Shown here: positions 23,981 to 31,564 of the stretch, piece after piece
Layout of the letters: the number at the start of each line of letters is the position of its first letter
Numbering within the stretch: position 1 is the first letter of the stretch
Assembly (NCBI GenBank): GCA_052139675.1
Contig: JBKQWE010000012.1
Span: 21,662-85,661, forward strand
Source: JBEKCB01 sp052139675
GTDB taxonomy: Bacteria; Planctomycetota; Brocadiia; CAIUPP01
Direction of reading: 5' to 3'
DNA length: 64,000 nucleotides
Notes under the pieces: model-generated
Told to the model about the DNA's origin: nothing
Seen by the model: only the letters and a program-made list of their open reading frames with translations
Database searches by the model: none
Position numbers and translations under genes: made by a program

Positions 23981-24799
23981 ATGCTCGACCACTATAAAAC
24001 CCTGGGCGTGCCGTCGAACGCTTCCCGGCAGGAGATCAAAAAGGCGTTCCGGGCTCTGGCGAAGAAGTATCACCCGGACCGCAACGCCCACCGCACGCAA
24101 TGGGCCACCGCGCAGATCAAGTCCCTGATCGAGGCGCACCGCGTGCTCTCGCACGCCGGCCTGCGCGAGGCGTACGACCGCCGCCATGCCGCCCTCCACG
24201 AGCGCGAGCGCCGCAAGTCCTCCGTCCGGCCCAAGCAGCGCCCCGAAGGCGAGCATCCCCGCGCGCAGGCGGAGCGCGTCCTCTACGACCTGCTCGGCGG
24301 CAACGTCGCCCAGGCGATGGAGCTGTACGAGCGCCTCGTCCGCGCCGACAGCGGCTATGACCTGAGCCATCACCTGGAGCTGCGCGACTGGGTGGACTGC
24401 AAGTTCCTCCTCGCCGAGGAGTACCAGCGGCGCTCCGACTTCGAGCGCGCGCTGGCGCTGTACGAGGACCTCTACCATTCCGAGGCGGCGCGGACCCGGT
24501 TCTCGTACTTCGCGCACGAGCTGCGCGACCGGATCCTGCACGTCTGCTGCCGCGACGCCGCGCCGACCAGCACGCCCGCCGCGGCCGCGCAATACTACCT
24601 GCGCGCGCTGGCCCTCGAACTCACCGCGCAGCGGAAAGCGTTCCTCCATAAAAAGGTCGCCGAATGCCATCTGACCATCGGCGACGCCGAAGGCGCCCGC
24701 CGCCACCTGGAGATCGCCTTCCGGCTGAGGCCCGGCCTCAAGGGCGCGGAGAAGATCTGCCGCAAGCTGTCGTTCGAGCCGAAGCCATCTCCTGATTGA
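23981..24799 (+). CDS. J-domain protein with helical repeat C-terminus
   Basis: A 272-residue co-chaperone-like protein. Residues 1-70 are a J domain (DHYKTLGVPSNAS, then YHPDR with the HPD tripeptide at about 36-38) that would stimulate the ATPase of a DnaK-type Hsp70. There is no Gly/Phe region, zinc domain or DnaJ C-terminal domain. The rest (about 95-272) looks like TPR-type helical repeats. The YkgJ-type gene begins 15 bases after the stop, so the two are probably co-transcribed. Confidence 0.85.
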   Translation: MLDHYKTLGVPSNASRQEIKKAFRALAKKYHPDRNAHRTQWATAQIKSLIEAHRVLSHAGLREAYDRRHAALHERERRKSSVRPKQRPEGEHPRAQAERVLYDLLGGNVAQAMELYERLVRADSGYDLSHHLELRDWVDCKFLLAEEYQRRSDFERALALYEDLYHSEAARTRFSYFAHELRDRILHVCCRDAAPTSTPAAAAQYYLRALALELTAQRKAFLHKKVAECHLTIGDAEGARRHLEIAFRLRPGLKGAEKICRKLSFEPKPSPD

Positions 24800-24814
24800 T
24801 AAGGACCCGATTTC

Positions 24815-26101
24815 GTGCCCGCCAGCCTCCACGCGCCGGGGTTCGTCAACTACGCCTGCCAGCTCTGCGGCTGGTGCTGCCACCAGTACGACATCAGCTT
24901 CTCGCGCGCCGACTTCGAGCGTCTCTCCAGGCTCGACTGGGCCGCGCTCGAGCCCGCCCTTGCCGGCAAGGACTGGGCCGCGCCGCTGCGCGAGTTCGGG
25001 AACCCCGACGCGTATCGCCTTCGCTACGCCGCCGACGGCGCCTGCGTCTTCCTCGACGGGAACAAGTGCCGCATGCACAAGCACGTCGGCGAGTTCGGCA
25101 AGACGCTCGGCTGCTCCGTGTACCCGTTCACGTTCGCCGAGACGCCCACCGGCGTCTACACCGGCTGCCGGTTCAGTTGCAAGGCGATGGCCTACGGGCT
25201 CGGCGAGCCGCTCGTGCGGCGGATGGACTGCCTGCAGAAGCAGCTCGCGCTCTGCGTCGAGGCCGGCCGCGTGCCGCGGTACGGCGACCAGGTCGCCTGG
25301 GACGCGCGGCGCCGGCTGCCGTGGGAGGATTACCTGGCGCTGGAGGAGGCGCTGATCCGCGTCTTCCTGCGCGACGACCTGCCGCTGGCGCGGCGGCTGT
25401 TCCTGGCGCAGAAGTTCGTGGACGTGCTCCATGAAGCGAACCTCGACCGCGTGCGCGGGCCGAAGTTCCGCGAGTTCATCGGGATCCTCGAGACCGGGCT
25501 GCTCCTCGAAGCCGAGACCGAGCCGATGCCCGGCCCGCCGAGCGCGCTATCGCGGATGCTGTTCCGGCAGTTCTGTTTCCTGTTCCAGCGCCGGCAGGGC
25601 GGTTCGTACCGCGAGATGAACCTGTTCGGGAAGCTCGGCGTGCGGCTGCGGACGTTCTGGACCGGCGTGCAGTTCACGTTCAACGCCGGCGCGCCGCCGC
25701 TGGTCGCCATGCCCGGCGCGGCGCCGCTGGCCAAAATCGCCGCTGCCGCCGGCAAGGGCGGCACGCTCGACGCCGAGGCCGAGATGGCCATCTCGCGCTT
25801 CCTCGCCGCGAAGCTCTACGGCAAGCAGCATTTCGGCAAGCTCTTCTTCGGCTATCCGCTGCGGTCGGGGCTGGAGTTCCTGCTGCTCTCGGCGGGCGCC
25901 GTAATGTGGTACGCGCGCGCGCGCAGCGTCGCGCGCGGGGATTCGCAGACCACCCTGGAAGACATCCTCGAGGCGATCCGCTACGTGGACTTCTGCTACG
26001 GCTTTTCCGCCGCGCCCGCGCTGATGATCGAGCGCCTCCGCATCCGCGTCCTCTCCCACGGCGACACCGTCATCCGGCTGGTCCTGGCGCAGTACGCGTG
26101 A
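24815..26101 (+). CDS. YkgJ-family cysteine cluster (zinc/iron-chelating) protein
   Basis: A 428-residue protein whose N-terminal third holds the YkgJ cluster: CQLCGWCCHQYD, CVFL.GNKCRMH, LGCSVYPF and GCRFSC, a set of cysteines that bind zinc or an iron-sulphur centre. The C-terminal 300 residues are unassigned and contain moderately hydrophobic helices. Biochemical role unknown. The start is GTG 24815, close behind the J-domain gene. It is convergent with cbiO; a palindrome fills the gap. Confidence 0.8.
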   Translation: MPASLHAPGFVNYACQLCGWCCHQYDISFSRADFERLSRLDWAALEPALAGKDWAAPLREFGNPDAYRLRYAADGACVFLDGNKCRMHKHVGEFGKTLGCSVYPFTFAETPTGVYTGCRFSCKAMAYGLGEPLVRRMDCLQKQLALCVEAGRVPRYGDQVAWDARRRLPWEDYLALEEALIRVFLRDDLPLARRLFLAQKFVDVLHEANLDRVRGPKFREFIGILETGLLLEAETEPMPGPPSALSRMLFRQFCFLFQRRQGGSYREMNLFGKLGVRLRTFWTGVQFTFNAGAPPLVAMPGAAPLAKIAAAAGKGGTLDAEAEMAISRFLAAKLYGKQHFGKLFFGYPLRSGLEFLLLSAGAVMWYARARSVARGDSQTTLEDILEAIRYVDFCYGFSAAPALMIERLRIRVLSHGDTVIRLVLAQYA

Positions 26102-26112
26102 GGAGGGAAAGG

Positions 26113-26187
26113 CGACGATGGACGATAGACGATAGACCATGGAACTTCGTCTATCGTCTATGGTCTATCGTCGCAGTTCTATCGTCC
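26113..26187. repeat. Word-like palindrome (GACGATAG type) between convergent genes
   Basis: GACGATGGACGATAGACGAT on the left faces CTATCGTCTATGGTCTATCG on the right. The best stem is GACGATAGACCAT (26128-26140) with ATGGTCTATCGTC (26160-26172). Both halves are built from a 7-8 bp word repeated several times. Confidence 0.8.
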
Positions 26188-26195
26188 TGCGTCCC

Positions 26196-26972
26196 TCATT
26201 CCAGCCCATGTGCCTCCAGCAGCGCAACGTCGCCGAGAATCTTGCCCGGCTCGCCCTCGGCGACGGCCTGGCCCTTCGACAGCAGCACCGCGCGGTCGCA
26301 CAGCGTCCGGACCAGGTCCAGGTCGTGCGAGGCGATGATCTGCGTGCCGCCGAGCCGCCGCAGCAGCCGGATGAGTTCCTTGCGCGACCGCGGGTCCAGG
26401 TTGCTCGTCGGCTCGTCGAGCGCGAGCACCTTGGGGTTCATCGAGAGCACCGTCGCGATGGCCACGCGCTTCTTCTCGCCGAAGCTCATGTGAAAGGCGC
26501 TGCGCGCCTCGAAGCCGCGCAGGCCGACCGCCGCCAGGCTCGCCTCCACGCGCGCGGCGACTTCCGCCTCCGGCAGCCGCAGTTGCCTCGGGCCGAAGGC
26601 CACGTCGTCGCCGACGGTCGGGCAGAAGAGCTGGTCGTCGGGGTTCTGGAAGACGAGGCCGACCGACTGCCGGACCGCCTTCAGGTTCGGCTTCTCCACT
26701 TTCATCCCGAGCACGCGCACGCGGCCGTCGCACGGCAGGATGCCGTTGAGGTGCAGCAGCAGCGTGGATTTCCCCGCGCCGTTCGGGCCGATCAGGCCGA
26801 CCTTCTCGCCCTCGCGGACCGCCAGCGAAAGCCCGTCGAGCGCGCGCCGGCCGTCCGGATACGCGAAGGAGAGCGCCTCCACCTGGATGACGGCGCCATC
26901 CGCCGTCGCTGACTTGTCCGCCGAAGCCACGGCGCAGGAGGAAGCTATGGCGGACAAGTTGGACCCGCTCAT
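26196..26972 (-). CDS. cbiO: Energy-coupling factor ATPase for nickel/cobalt uptake
   Basis: ABC-type ATPase (258 residues) that powers metal import with CbiM and CbiQ. Walker A is GPNGAGKST, Q-loop FQNPDDQLF, a signature-like MSFGEKKRVAIA and Walker B VLALDEPTSNLDP, typical of CbiO/EcfA. ATG 26972 overlaps the cbiQ stop (ATGA). The first 27 residues before the ABC domain are an Ala/Ser-rich extension. It is the last gene of the operon. NikR and CbiM in the same locus indicate nickel. Confidence 0.93.
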   Translation of the reverse strand: MSGSNLSAIASSCAVASADKSATADGAVIQVEALSFAYPDGRRALDGLSLAVREGEKVGLIGPNGAGKSTLLLHLNGILPCDGRVRVLGMKVEKPNLKAVRQSVGLVFQNPDDQLFCPTVGDDVAFGPRQLRLPEAEVAARVEASLAAVGLRGFEARSAFHMSFGEKKRVAIATVLSMNPKVLALDEPTSNLDPRSRKELIRLLRRLGGTQIIASHDLDLVRTLCDRAVLLSKGQAVAEGEPGKILGDVALLEAHGLE

Positions 26973-27718
26973 GTCCAGACCCTTAGCGCCACGAAGAATC
27001 CCACCGACGCGGCGACGAACGCGCAGTCGGCCGCCGCCATGTGCGGCTCCGCTAGCGCGGCGATCCGGCCGTCGAACCCGCGCGAGGCCATCGCTACGTA
27101 CACGCGCTCGGCGCGCTCGTAGCTGCGCAGGAAAAGCGTGCCGATCATCTGCCCGATCACCCGCGCGTGCCACAGCCATCGCCCGCCGTAGCAGCGCGAG
27201 TCCCGCGCGCGCTCCATCCGCTCCGCCTCGTCCACGAGCACGAAGATGTACCGGTACGCGAAGCTGGCGAGCATCACCATCACGCGCGGCGCCTTCAGCC
27301 GCTCGAACCCGCGCATCAGGCTCGGGAACGGCGTGGTGGAGGAAAGCAGGATCATCGAGAAGACCGCGATGCCGGATTTGATCAGCACGTTCCAGAAGAT
27401 CATCAGCCCCGTCCGCGAAGCGCCCGCCGAGCCGGCGCCGTACCCGCCGCCCTTCATGAAGGGAATGAAGATCGCCGACATCGCGACGAACGGCGCGACG
27501 ATCCACGCCCGCCGCAGAATGTGCCCGACCGGCAGGCACGAGGCCGCGGCCATCAGGACGAGGAACGCGCCGTATCCGAGGAACGCCGTCCAGGCCCCCG
27601 GCGGCGTGCTGACCGCGATCACGATGAGCGCGAGGAACGCGATGATCTTCGCCCGAGCGTCCAGCCGATGGACCGGGCTTTCGAGCGCGGAATATTGGTC
27701 GAGAAAGGCGTGTCTCAC
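26969..27718 (-). CDS. cbiQ: Energy-coupling factor transmembrane protein CbiQ
   Basis: A 249-residue T-component of the nickel/cobalt ECF importer with about five to six helices. It carries a coupling segment ERMERARDSRCYGG and a second such segment near MASRGFDG, the pair of Ala/Arg-Gly-like signatures that contact the ATPase. The N-terminus (PVHRLDARAKI) matches the family. It overlaps cbiO by four bases. An 85-bp gap with a repeat separates it from the PDGLE gene upstream. Confidence 0.93.
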   Translation of the reverse strand: MRHAFLDQYSALESPVHRLDARAKIIAFLALIVIAVSTPPGAWTAFLGYGAFLVLMAAASCLPVGHILRRAWIVAPFVAMSAIFIPFMKGGGYGAGSAGASRTGLMIFWNVLIKSGIAVFSMILLSSTTPFPSLMRGFERLKAPRVMVMLASFAYRYIFVLVDEAERMERARDSRCYGGRWLWHARVIGQMIGTLFLRSYERAERVYVAMASRGFDGRIAALAEPHMAAADCAFVAASVGFFVALRVWT

Positions 27719-27736
27719 TTCTGCCCTCGAACGAAC

Positions 27737-27804
27737 GACCGGACAGGATTACAGGATCGAAAGGATTTTTCTGTTCTCATATCCGGTCAATTCCGTTATC
27801 CCGT
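27737..27804. repeat. Word-like palindrome (ACAGGAT type) inside the nickel operon
   Basis: GACCGGACAGGATTACAGGA (from 27737) with a loosely complementary right half ATCCGGTCAATTCCGTTATC (from 27781). The pairing is poor, but the word repetition (ACAGGATnACAGGAT) matches the style of the other repeats. It lies between the PDGLE and cbiQ genes. Confidence 0.45.
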
Positions 27805-28133
27805 CAAAGCCGTTGCTGTCCTTCAGGAGCGGCGGGCCGCTTCCGGGAGATCAGCCTCGCCGCGCCGAAGGCGATGCCGAAGACCAGCAGCGTGCCGGCG
27901 ATCCCGGCGAGCGCGGTGCCGACCGATTCGCTCCGGACGCCGGCGACCTTGTAGTCCGGCATCAGCGGATGCTGCCACGCGGCGCGGCCCTCGCCTTTGT
28001 CCGCGAACCGGTGGTCCTGGGCGAATTTCTCCAGCCCGTCGGGCGCCTGCGAGGCGAACGGCGAAACGAACGCGGCCAGCAGAACGCTGACCAGCAGCCC
28101 GGCGAAGACGAATCCCCAGACTCTCCGCGTCAT
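27804..28133 (-). CDS. PDGLE-domain protein (CbiN-like component of nickel importer)
   Basis: A 109-residue protein with an N-terminal helix (about 6-25), the diagnostic SQAPDGLEKFA (PDGLE at about 31-35) and a second helix near 75-95. PDGLE proteins take the place of CbiN/NikN in ECF nickel and cobalt importers. ATG 28133 overlaps the cbiM stop by ATGA, so it is translationally coupled to cbiM. Confidence 0.88.
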   Translation of the reverse strand: MTRRVWGFVFAGLLVSVLLAAFVSPFASQAPDGLEKFAQDHRFADKGEGRAAWQHPLMPDYKVAGVRSESVGTALAGIAGTLLVFGIAFGAARLISRKRPAAPEGQQRL

Positions 28134-28795
28134 GACCGGGCCTCCTCCAGCTTCGCCGGCCGGTCCCACGCCGCGACCAGGTCCGGCCGCACGGCCAGGA
28201 CCGATGAGAGCGCCGCGACCGTGATCACGGCCTCGCCGATGCCGATGAGCGCGTGGACTCCGACCATGGCCGGCAGCGCCACCCGCAGCGGGAACGTCCC
28301 CGACCCGGCCAGCTCGCCGGCGCAGATGGCGGACGCGACGACCACCGCCACCCACGATGCCGCGCCCGCCGAGGCGAGGAATCCCCAGCGGCTCTTCGGC
28401 AGGACCGCCCGCAGCGCGCGGAACAGCAGCCAGCCGCCGATGGCGCCGACGATGCCCATGTTGAAGAGGTTCGCGCCGAGCGCCGTCAGCCCACCGTCTC
28501 CGAAGCCCAGGCACTGGATGATCAGGACGACCGCCATCACCAGGCAGGCGTTCAGCGGCCCCAGCAGCACCGCGGCGAAGGTCGAGCCGAGGAAATGTCC
28601 GCTCGTCCCGCCCGCCACGGGGAAATTGAGCATCTGGACGGCGAAGACGAACGCCGCGGTCATGCCGAGTAGCGGCACTTCGCGTTCGCCCAGGTTGCGG
28701 TTCGCGCGCGCGACCGCCAGCGCGCAGACCGCGCCGGAGACGGCGTATCCCGCCGCGTAAACCGGCCCGCTGAGGAATCCGTCCGGGATGTGCAT
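28130..28795 (-). CDS. cbiM: Nickel/cobalt importer substrate-binding subunit CbiM
   Basis: S-component (221 residues) that binds the metal ion. It begins MHIPDGFLSG, in which the N-terminal amine, His2 and a later His coordinate the metal; the conserved GGTSGHFLGS and LNFPVAGG are present. About seven helices. It is the first gene of the operon cbiM-PDGLE-cbiQ-cbiO and has its own promoter with an overlapping inverted repeat that NikR may bind. Confidence 0.95.
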   Translation of the reverse strand: MHIPDGFLSGPVYAAGYAVSGAVCALAVARANRNLGEREVPLLGMTAAFVFAVQMLNFPVAGGTSGHFLGSTFAAVLLGPLNACLVMAVVLIIQCLGFGDGGLTALGANLFNMGIVGAIGGWLLFRALRAVLPKSRWGFLASAGAASWVAVVVASAICAGELAGSGTFPLRVALPAMVGVHALIGIGEAVITVAALSSVLAVRPDLVAAWDRPAKLEEARS

Positions 28796-28836
28796 GCGAG
28801 ACCCCCGTCGAAAAATGAAGTGACTACGATTTCCAA

Positions 28837-28861
28837 TTTCGTATTAACTTATTTTACGAAA
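28837..28861. promoter_or_regulatory. Candidate NikR operator upstream of cbiM
   Basis: Perfect inverted repeat TTTCGTA (28837-28843), 11 bp, TACGAAA (28855-28861). It overlaps the cbiM -10 box, so a bound repressor would block transcription. NikR binds spaced palindromes whose sequence varies between phyla, and nikR is the next gene. Confidence 0.6.
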
Positions 28862-28879
28862 CGAGGCGGGGCGAGTCAA
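28851..28879 (-). promoter_or_regulatory. Promoter of the cbiM operon
   Basis: Minus strand TTGACT (28874-28879), 17 bp, TAAAAT (28851-28856). Confidence 0.7.
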
Positions 28880-28896
28880 TCACAAATCACGGCGCT

Positions 28897-29054
28897 TTTT
28901 ACCACCAAGACACCAAGGCACCAAGAACGGCAGGAAGGGATTACGGCTTGGAGATTGGGAGATTGAGAAATTAAGCCCGGCGCTTTACCAAATCCCAATC
29001 ACCTAGTTACCCAATCTCCGACGTTCTTGGTGTCTTGGTGCCTTGGTGGTAAGA
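28897..29054. repeat. Nested word-like palindrome between nikR and cbiM
   Basis: Outer arms TTTTACCACCAAGACACCAA... (28897-28930) and ...TTGGTGCCTTGGTGGTAAGA (29022-29054). Inside the loop lies a second quasi-palindrome of a different word, GGAGATTGGGAGATTGAG (from 28950) facing ACCCAATCTCC (to 29019). It ends eight bases from the nikR stop codon. Confidence 0.85.
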
Positions 29055-29062
29055 AAGGAAGG

Positions 29063-29473
29063 TTAGATCCGCGCCCCGACGGTGCCGGGGATGAAACGGC
29101 CGTGCTTGACGCCGCGCAGGCTGATCAGCCGCTCGCCGAGCCGCTGGATCGTTTTGCCCGGGCCGCGCAGGACCAGGATCTCCAGGCAGTTCTCCGGGTC
29201 CATGTGGATGTGCAGGCCCGCCACGATCCGGCGGTACTGCTTGTGCTCCAGGTTCGCGAGCTTCTGCGAAAGCTCCATCGTGTCGTGCTCGTAGACGAGC
29301 AGCACGGTGGCCACCGTCTCGCCGGCGGGCGCGGCCCACTCGCGCTCGACGAGCTTCTCGCGGATCAGGTCGCGCACGGCCTCGGAGCGATTCGAATAGC
29401 CCTTTCCCGCCATCAGCCGGTCGAACCGGTCCAGCAGCTTCTTCTCGAGCGATATGGCGACGCGTTCCATCAT
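29063..29473 (-). CDS. nikR: Nickel-responsive transcriptional regulator NikR
   Basis: A 136-residue repressor: ribbon-helix-helix DNA-binding N-terminus (about 1-45, VAISLEKKLLDRFDRLM) and an ACT-like metal-binding C-terminus. Nickel ligands are visible as His in LEHKQYRR, His-x-His in GLHIHMD and Cys in ENCLE. It lies upstream of cbiM on the same strand and probably represses the importer when nickel is plentiful. Two adjacent ATGs (29473 and 29470) are possible starts. Confidence 0.95.
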   Translation of the reverse strand: MMERVAISLEKKLLDRFDRLMAGKGYSNRSEAVRDLIREKLVEREWAAPAGETVATVLLVYEHDTMELSQKLANLEHKQYRRIVAGLHIHMDPENCLEILVLRGPGKTIQRLGERLISLRGVKHGRFIPGTVGARI

Positions 29474-29539
29474 GAACGGTATTAGACCGCGCGCGCCGGG
29501 CGGAGTCAAGAGGACGCGACCGGCCGGCCCAAGAATTCC

Positions 29540-29568
29540 TTGCATGCCCGCCGACGGAGTGATAGCAT
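29540..29568 (+). promoter_or_regulatory. Promoter of wrbA
   Basis: TTGCAT (29540-29545), 17 bp, TAGCAT (29563-29568), about 70 bases upstream of the wrbA ATG. Confidence 0.55.
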
Positions 29569-29638
29569 CGGAGATGCGGGCCGGCGCACTGGGGTGCGCG
29601 GGATTCAGGGACCACCAAAGGTGGCAAGGAGACCGATC

Positions 29639-30253
29639 ATGAAGGTCCTCGTCGTCTATTACTCGCGGTATGGCCACGTGCTGCAACTGGCGCGCGCGGT
29701 GGAGAAGGGCGTGAAATCGGTCCAGGGCGTCGAGGCGTCGCTCCGGCGCGTGGCGGAGTTCGCCGACGAGGAGGCGGAGATCCAAAAGGGCAAGCACAGC
29801 AAGCCGGTCTGGGAGCAGCAGAAGGACATCCCGGTCTGCACGCTCGACGACCTGAAGTCCGCCGACGGAATCATCTGGGGCACGCCGACGCGCTACGGCA
29901 ACATGATCGCGCAGATGAAGCGGCTGATTGACTCGACCGGCGGTCTTTGGCTGGAAGGCGCGTTCGAGGGGAAGCCGACGGGAGTTTTCAGCTCGACGGC
30001 CACGATGCACGGCGGACAGGAGACCACGATGCTCACCATGGTTCCGCCGCTGATCCACCTGGGAATGATCATCGTCGGCGTGCCCTACTCGACGCCGGGC
30101 CTGCTGCACACCGAAGGCCGCGGCGGAACGCCGTACGGGCCGACGACGGTGGCCGGTCCGGAGAACGCGCGAAAGCCGACGCCGGAGGAGCTGGGCGTCG
30201 CCGAGGCGCTGGGAAAACGAATCGCCGAAATAGCGAAAAAACTGAGAAGTTGA
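29639..30253 (+). CDS. wrbA: NAD(P)H:quinone oxidoreductase WrbA-like flavoprotein
   Basis: A 204-residue flavodoxin-fold enzyme that reduces quinones by two electrons with FMN. The N-terminal phosphate-binding loop YYSRYGHV (8-15), the IIWGTPTRYGNM segment and FSSTATMHGGQETT are those of WrbA; the long insert after strand 1 (EAEIQKGKHSKP) is a variant of the family insert. CAAGGAG lies seven bases before the ATG. It is followed by a word-like palindrome and the CurA-like reductase on the same strand. Confidence 0.93.
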   Translation: MKVLVVYYSRYGHVLQLARAVEKGVKSVQGVEASLRRVAEFADEEAEIQKGKHSKPVWEQQKDIPVCTLDDLKSADGIIWGTPTRYGNMIAQMKRLIDSTGGLWLEGAFEGKPTGVFSSTATMHGGQETTMLTMVPPLIHLGMIIVGVPYSTPGLLHTEGRGGTPYGPTTVAGPENARKPTPEELGVAEALGKRIAEIAKKLRS

Positions 30254-30289
30254 CGCAGGGTGCGGAACGCCGCAGAATAGTTAGTGCTC

Positions 30290-30344
30290 GTAATCGTAAT
30301 CGGCCTTTTTCTTTCCCGAACAGACTAACGGCGATTACGATTAC
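30290..30344. repeat. Word-like palindrome (AATCGTAATCG type)
   Basis: GTAATCGTAATCGGCC (30290-30305) pairs with GGCGATTACGATTAC (30330-30344), with one extra base on the left. A TAGTGC hexamer lies just outside the left arm, as in other palindromes of the window. Located between wrbA and the CurA-like gene. Confidence 0.8.
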
Positions 30345-30398
30345 TATTATGATACGACGCGCTGCAGGGAACCGCTTTTTCTTGTCGAGTGAGAAGCC

Positions 30399-31412
30399 AT
30401 GGCCATCCTGAACCGAATGATCGTGCTGGCCGCGCGGCCGGAGGGCGTGCCGCAGGAGGCGAATTTCAAGCTGGTCGAGCGCCCGCTGCCGCCGCTGCAC
30501 GAGGGGACGTTCCTCGCGCGGACGGAGTTCTTCTCCGTGGATCCGTACATGCGCATGCGAATCAGCGATGAATCGTACGCCGAGCCGACGAACATCGGCG
30601 ACGTGATGCTCGGCGGCGCGGTCGGGACGGTCGTCGAGTCGAAGCATCCGGACTATCATCCCGGCGACGCCGTCGCGGGCGAGTGGGGCTGGCAGGAATA
30701 CGGCGTGTCCGACGGCCAGGGCGTGCGGCGCGTGGACGCCTCCGTCGCGCCGGTCTCCACCGCGCTCGGCGTGCTGGGCATGCCGGGCATGACGGCGTAT
30801 TTCGGCCTGCTGGAGATCGGCCGCCCGAAAGAGGGCGAGACGGTGTTCATCTCCGGCGCGGCCGGCGCGGTCGGCTCGCTGGTCGGCCAGATCGCCCGGC
30901 TGAAGGGCTGCCGCGTCTTCGGCTCGACCGGCTCCGACGAGAAGGTCGCCTACCTCGAGAAGGAGCTGCGCTTCGACGGCGCGTTCAATCACAAGGAGGT
31001 CCGCGACTACGCGGCGAAGCTCGAGGAGATGTGCCCGGACGGCCTGAACATCTTCTACGACAACGTAGGCGGCCCGGTGAGCGACGCGGCGTTCGGGAGC
31101 CTCAATGTCGGCGCGCGGGTCGTGGTGTGCGGGCAGATCTCGCAGTACAACAATCGCACGCTGGCGCGCGGGCCGCGGGTGCTCTGGCGGCTGTTGACGC
31201 AGCAGGCGCGCGCGGAGGGCTTCATGGTCTACCAGTTCACCGACCGCTTCCCCGAAGGCCTGCGGCAGATGGCGCAGTGGATCCGGGAAGGCCGCATCAC
31301 GTACCGCGAGACGATCACCGAAGGCATCGAGAACGCGCCGAAGGCGTTCATCGGGCTGTTCACCGGGCAGAACATCGGGAAGCAAATCGTGCGAGTCGTT
31401 GCCCGCTCATAA
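30399..31412 (+). CDS. NADP-dependent medium-chain reductase, CurA/PTGR-like
   Basis: A 337-residue zinc-independent MDR enzyme of the leukotriene B4 dehydrogenase/curcumin reductase group, which reduces activated double bonds with NADPH. Family marks are the N-terminal FFSVDPYMRMR, MPGMTAYFGL and the nucleotide-binding SGAAGAVGSLVGQIA; an FYDNVGG segment follows. No zinc-ligand Cys pattern is present. It is convergent with the NYN gene; the stop is followed directly by a palindrome. Confidence 0.93.
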   Translation: MAILNRMIVLAARPEGVPQEANFKLVERPLPPLHEGTFLARTEFFSVDPYMRMRISDESYAEPTNIGDVMLGGAVGTVVESKHPDYHPGDAVAGEWGWQEYGVSDGQGVRRVDASVAPVSTALGVLGMPGMTAYFGLLEIGRPKEGETVFISGAAGAVGSLVGQIARLKGCRVFGSTGSDEKVAYLEKELRFDGAFNHKEVRDYAAKLEEMCPDGLNIFYDNVGGPVSDAAFGSLNVGARVVVCGQISQYNNRTLARGPRVLWRLLTQQARAEGFMVYQFTDRFPEGLRQMAQWIREGRITYRETITEGIENAPKAFIGLFTGQNIGKQIVRVVARS

Positions 31413-31560
31413 CCACCAAGGCACCAAGAACGCCAACTGATATAGCAACCACGGAACACACGGAAGACACTGAAGCTATTAAGGAAAGTCGTTCGGTGTG
31501 CTCCGTGTATTCCGTGGTAGAAGCCGTTGACTCTTTGTGCCTTGGTGTCTTGGTGGTGAA
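31411..31560. repeat. Nested word-like palindrome between convergent genes
   Basis: Outer arms AACCACCAAGGCACCAAGAA (from 31411) and TGTGCCTTGGTGTCTTGGTG (from 31536). Inside the loop is a complete second palindrome of another word: AACCACGGAACACACGGAAG (from 31447) and GTGTGCTCCGTGTATTCCGT (from 31496). It looks as though one element inserted into the loop of another. Confidence 0.85.
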
Positions 31561-31564
31561 GGAG

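Noticed and set aside
28897..29054. CRISPR-like repetition
   Set aside because: The repeated words are 7-10 bp, run head to tail without spacers and form palindromes; no cas genes are present.
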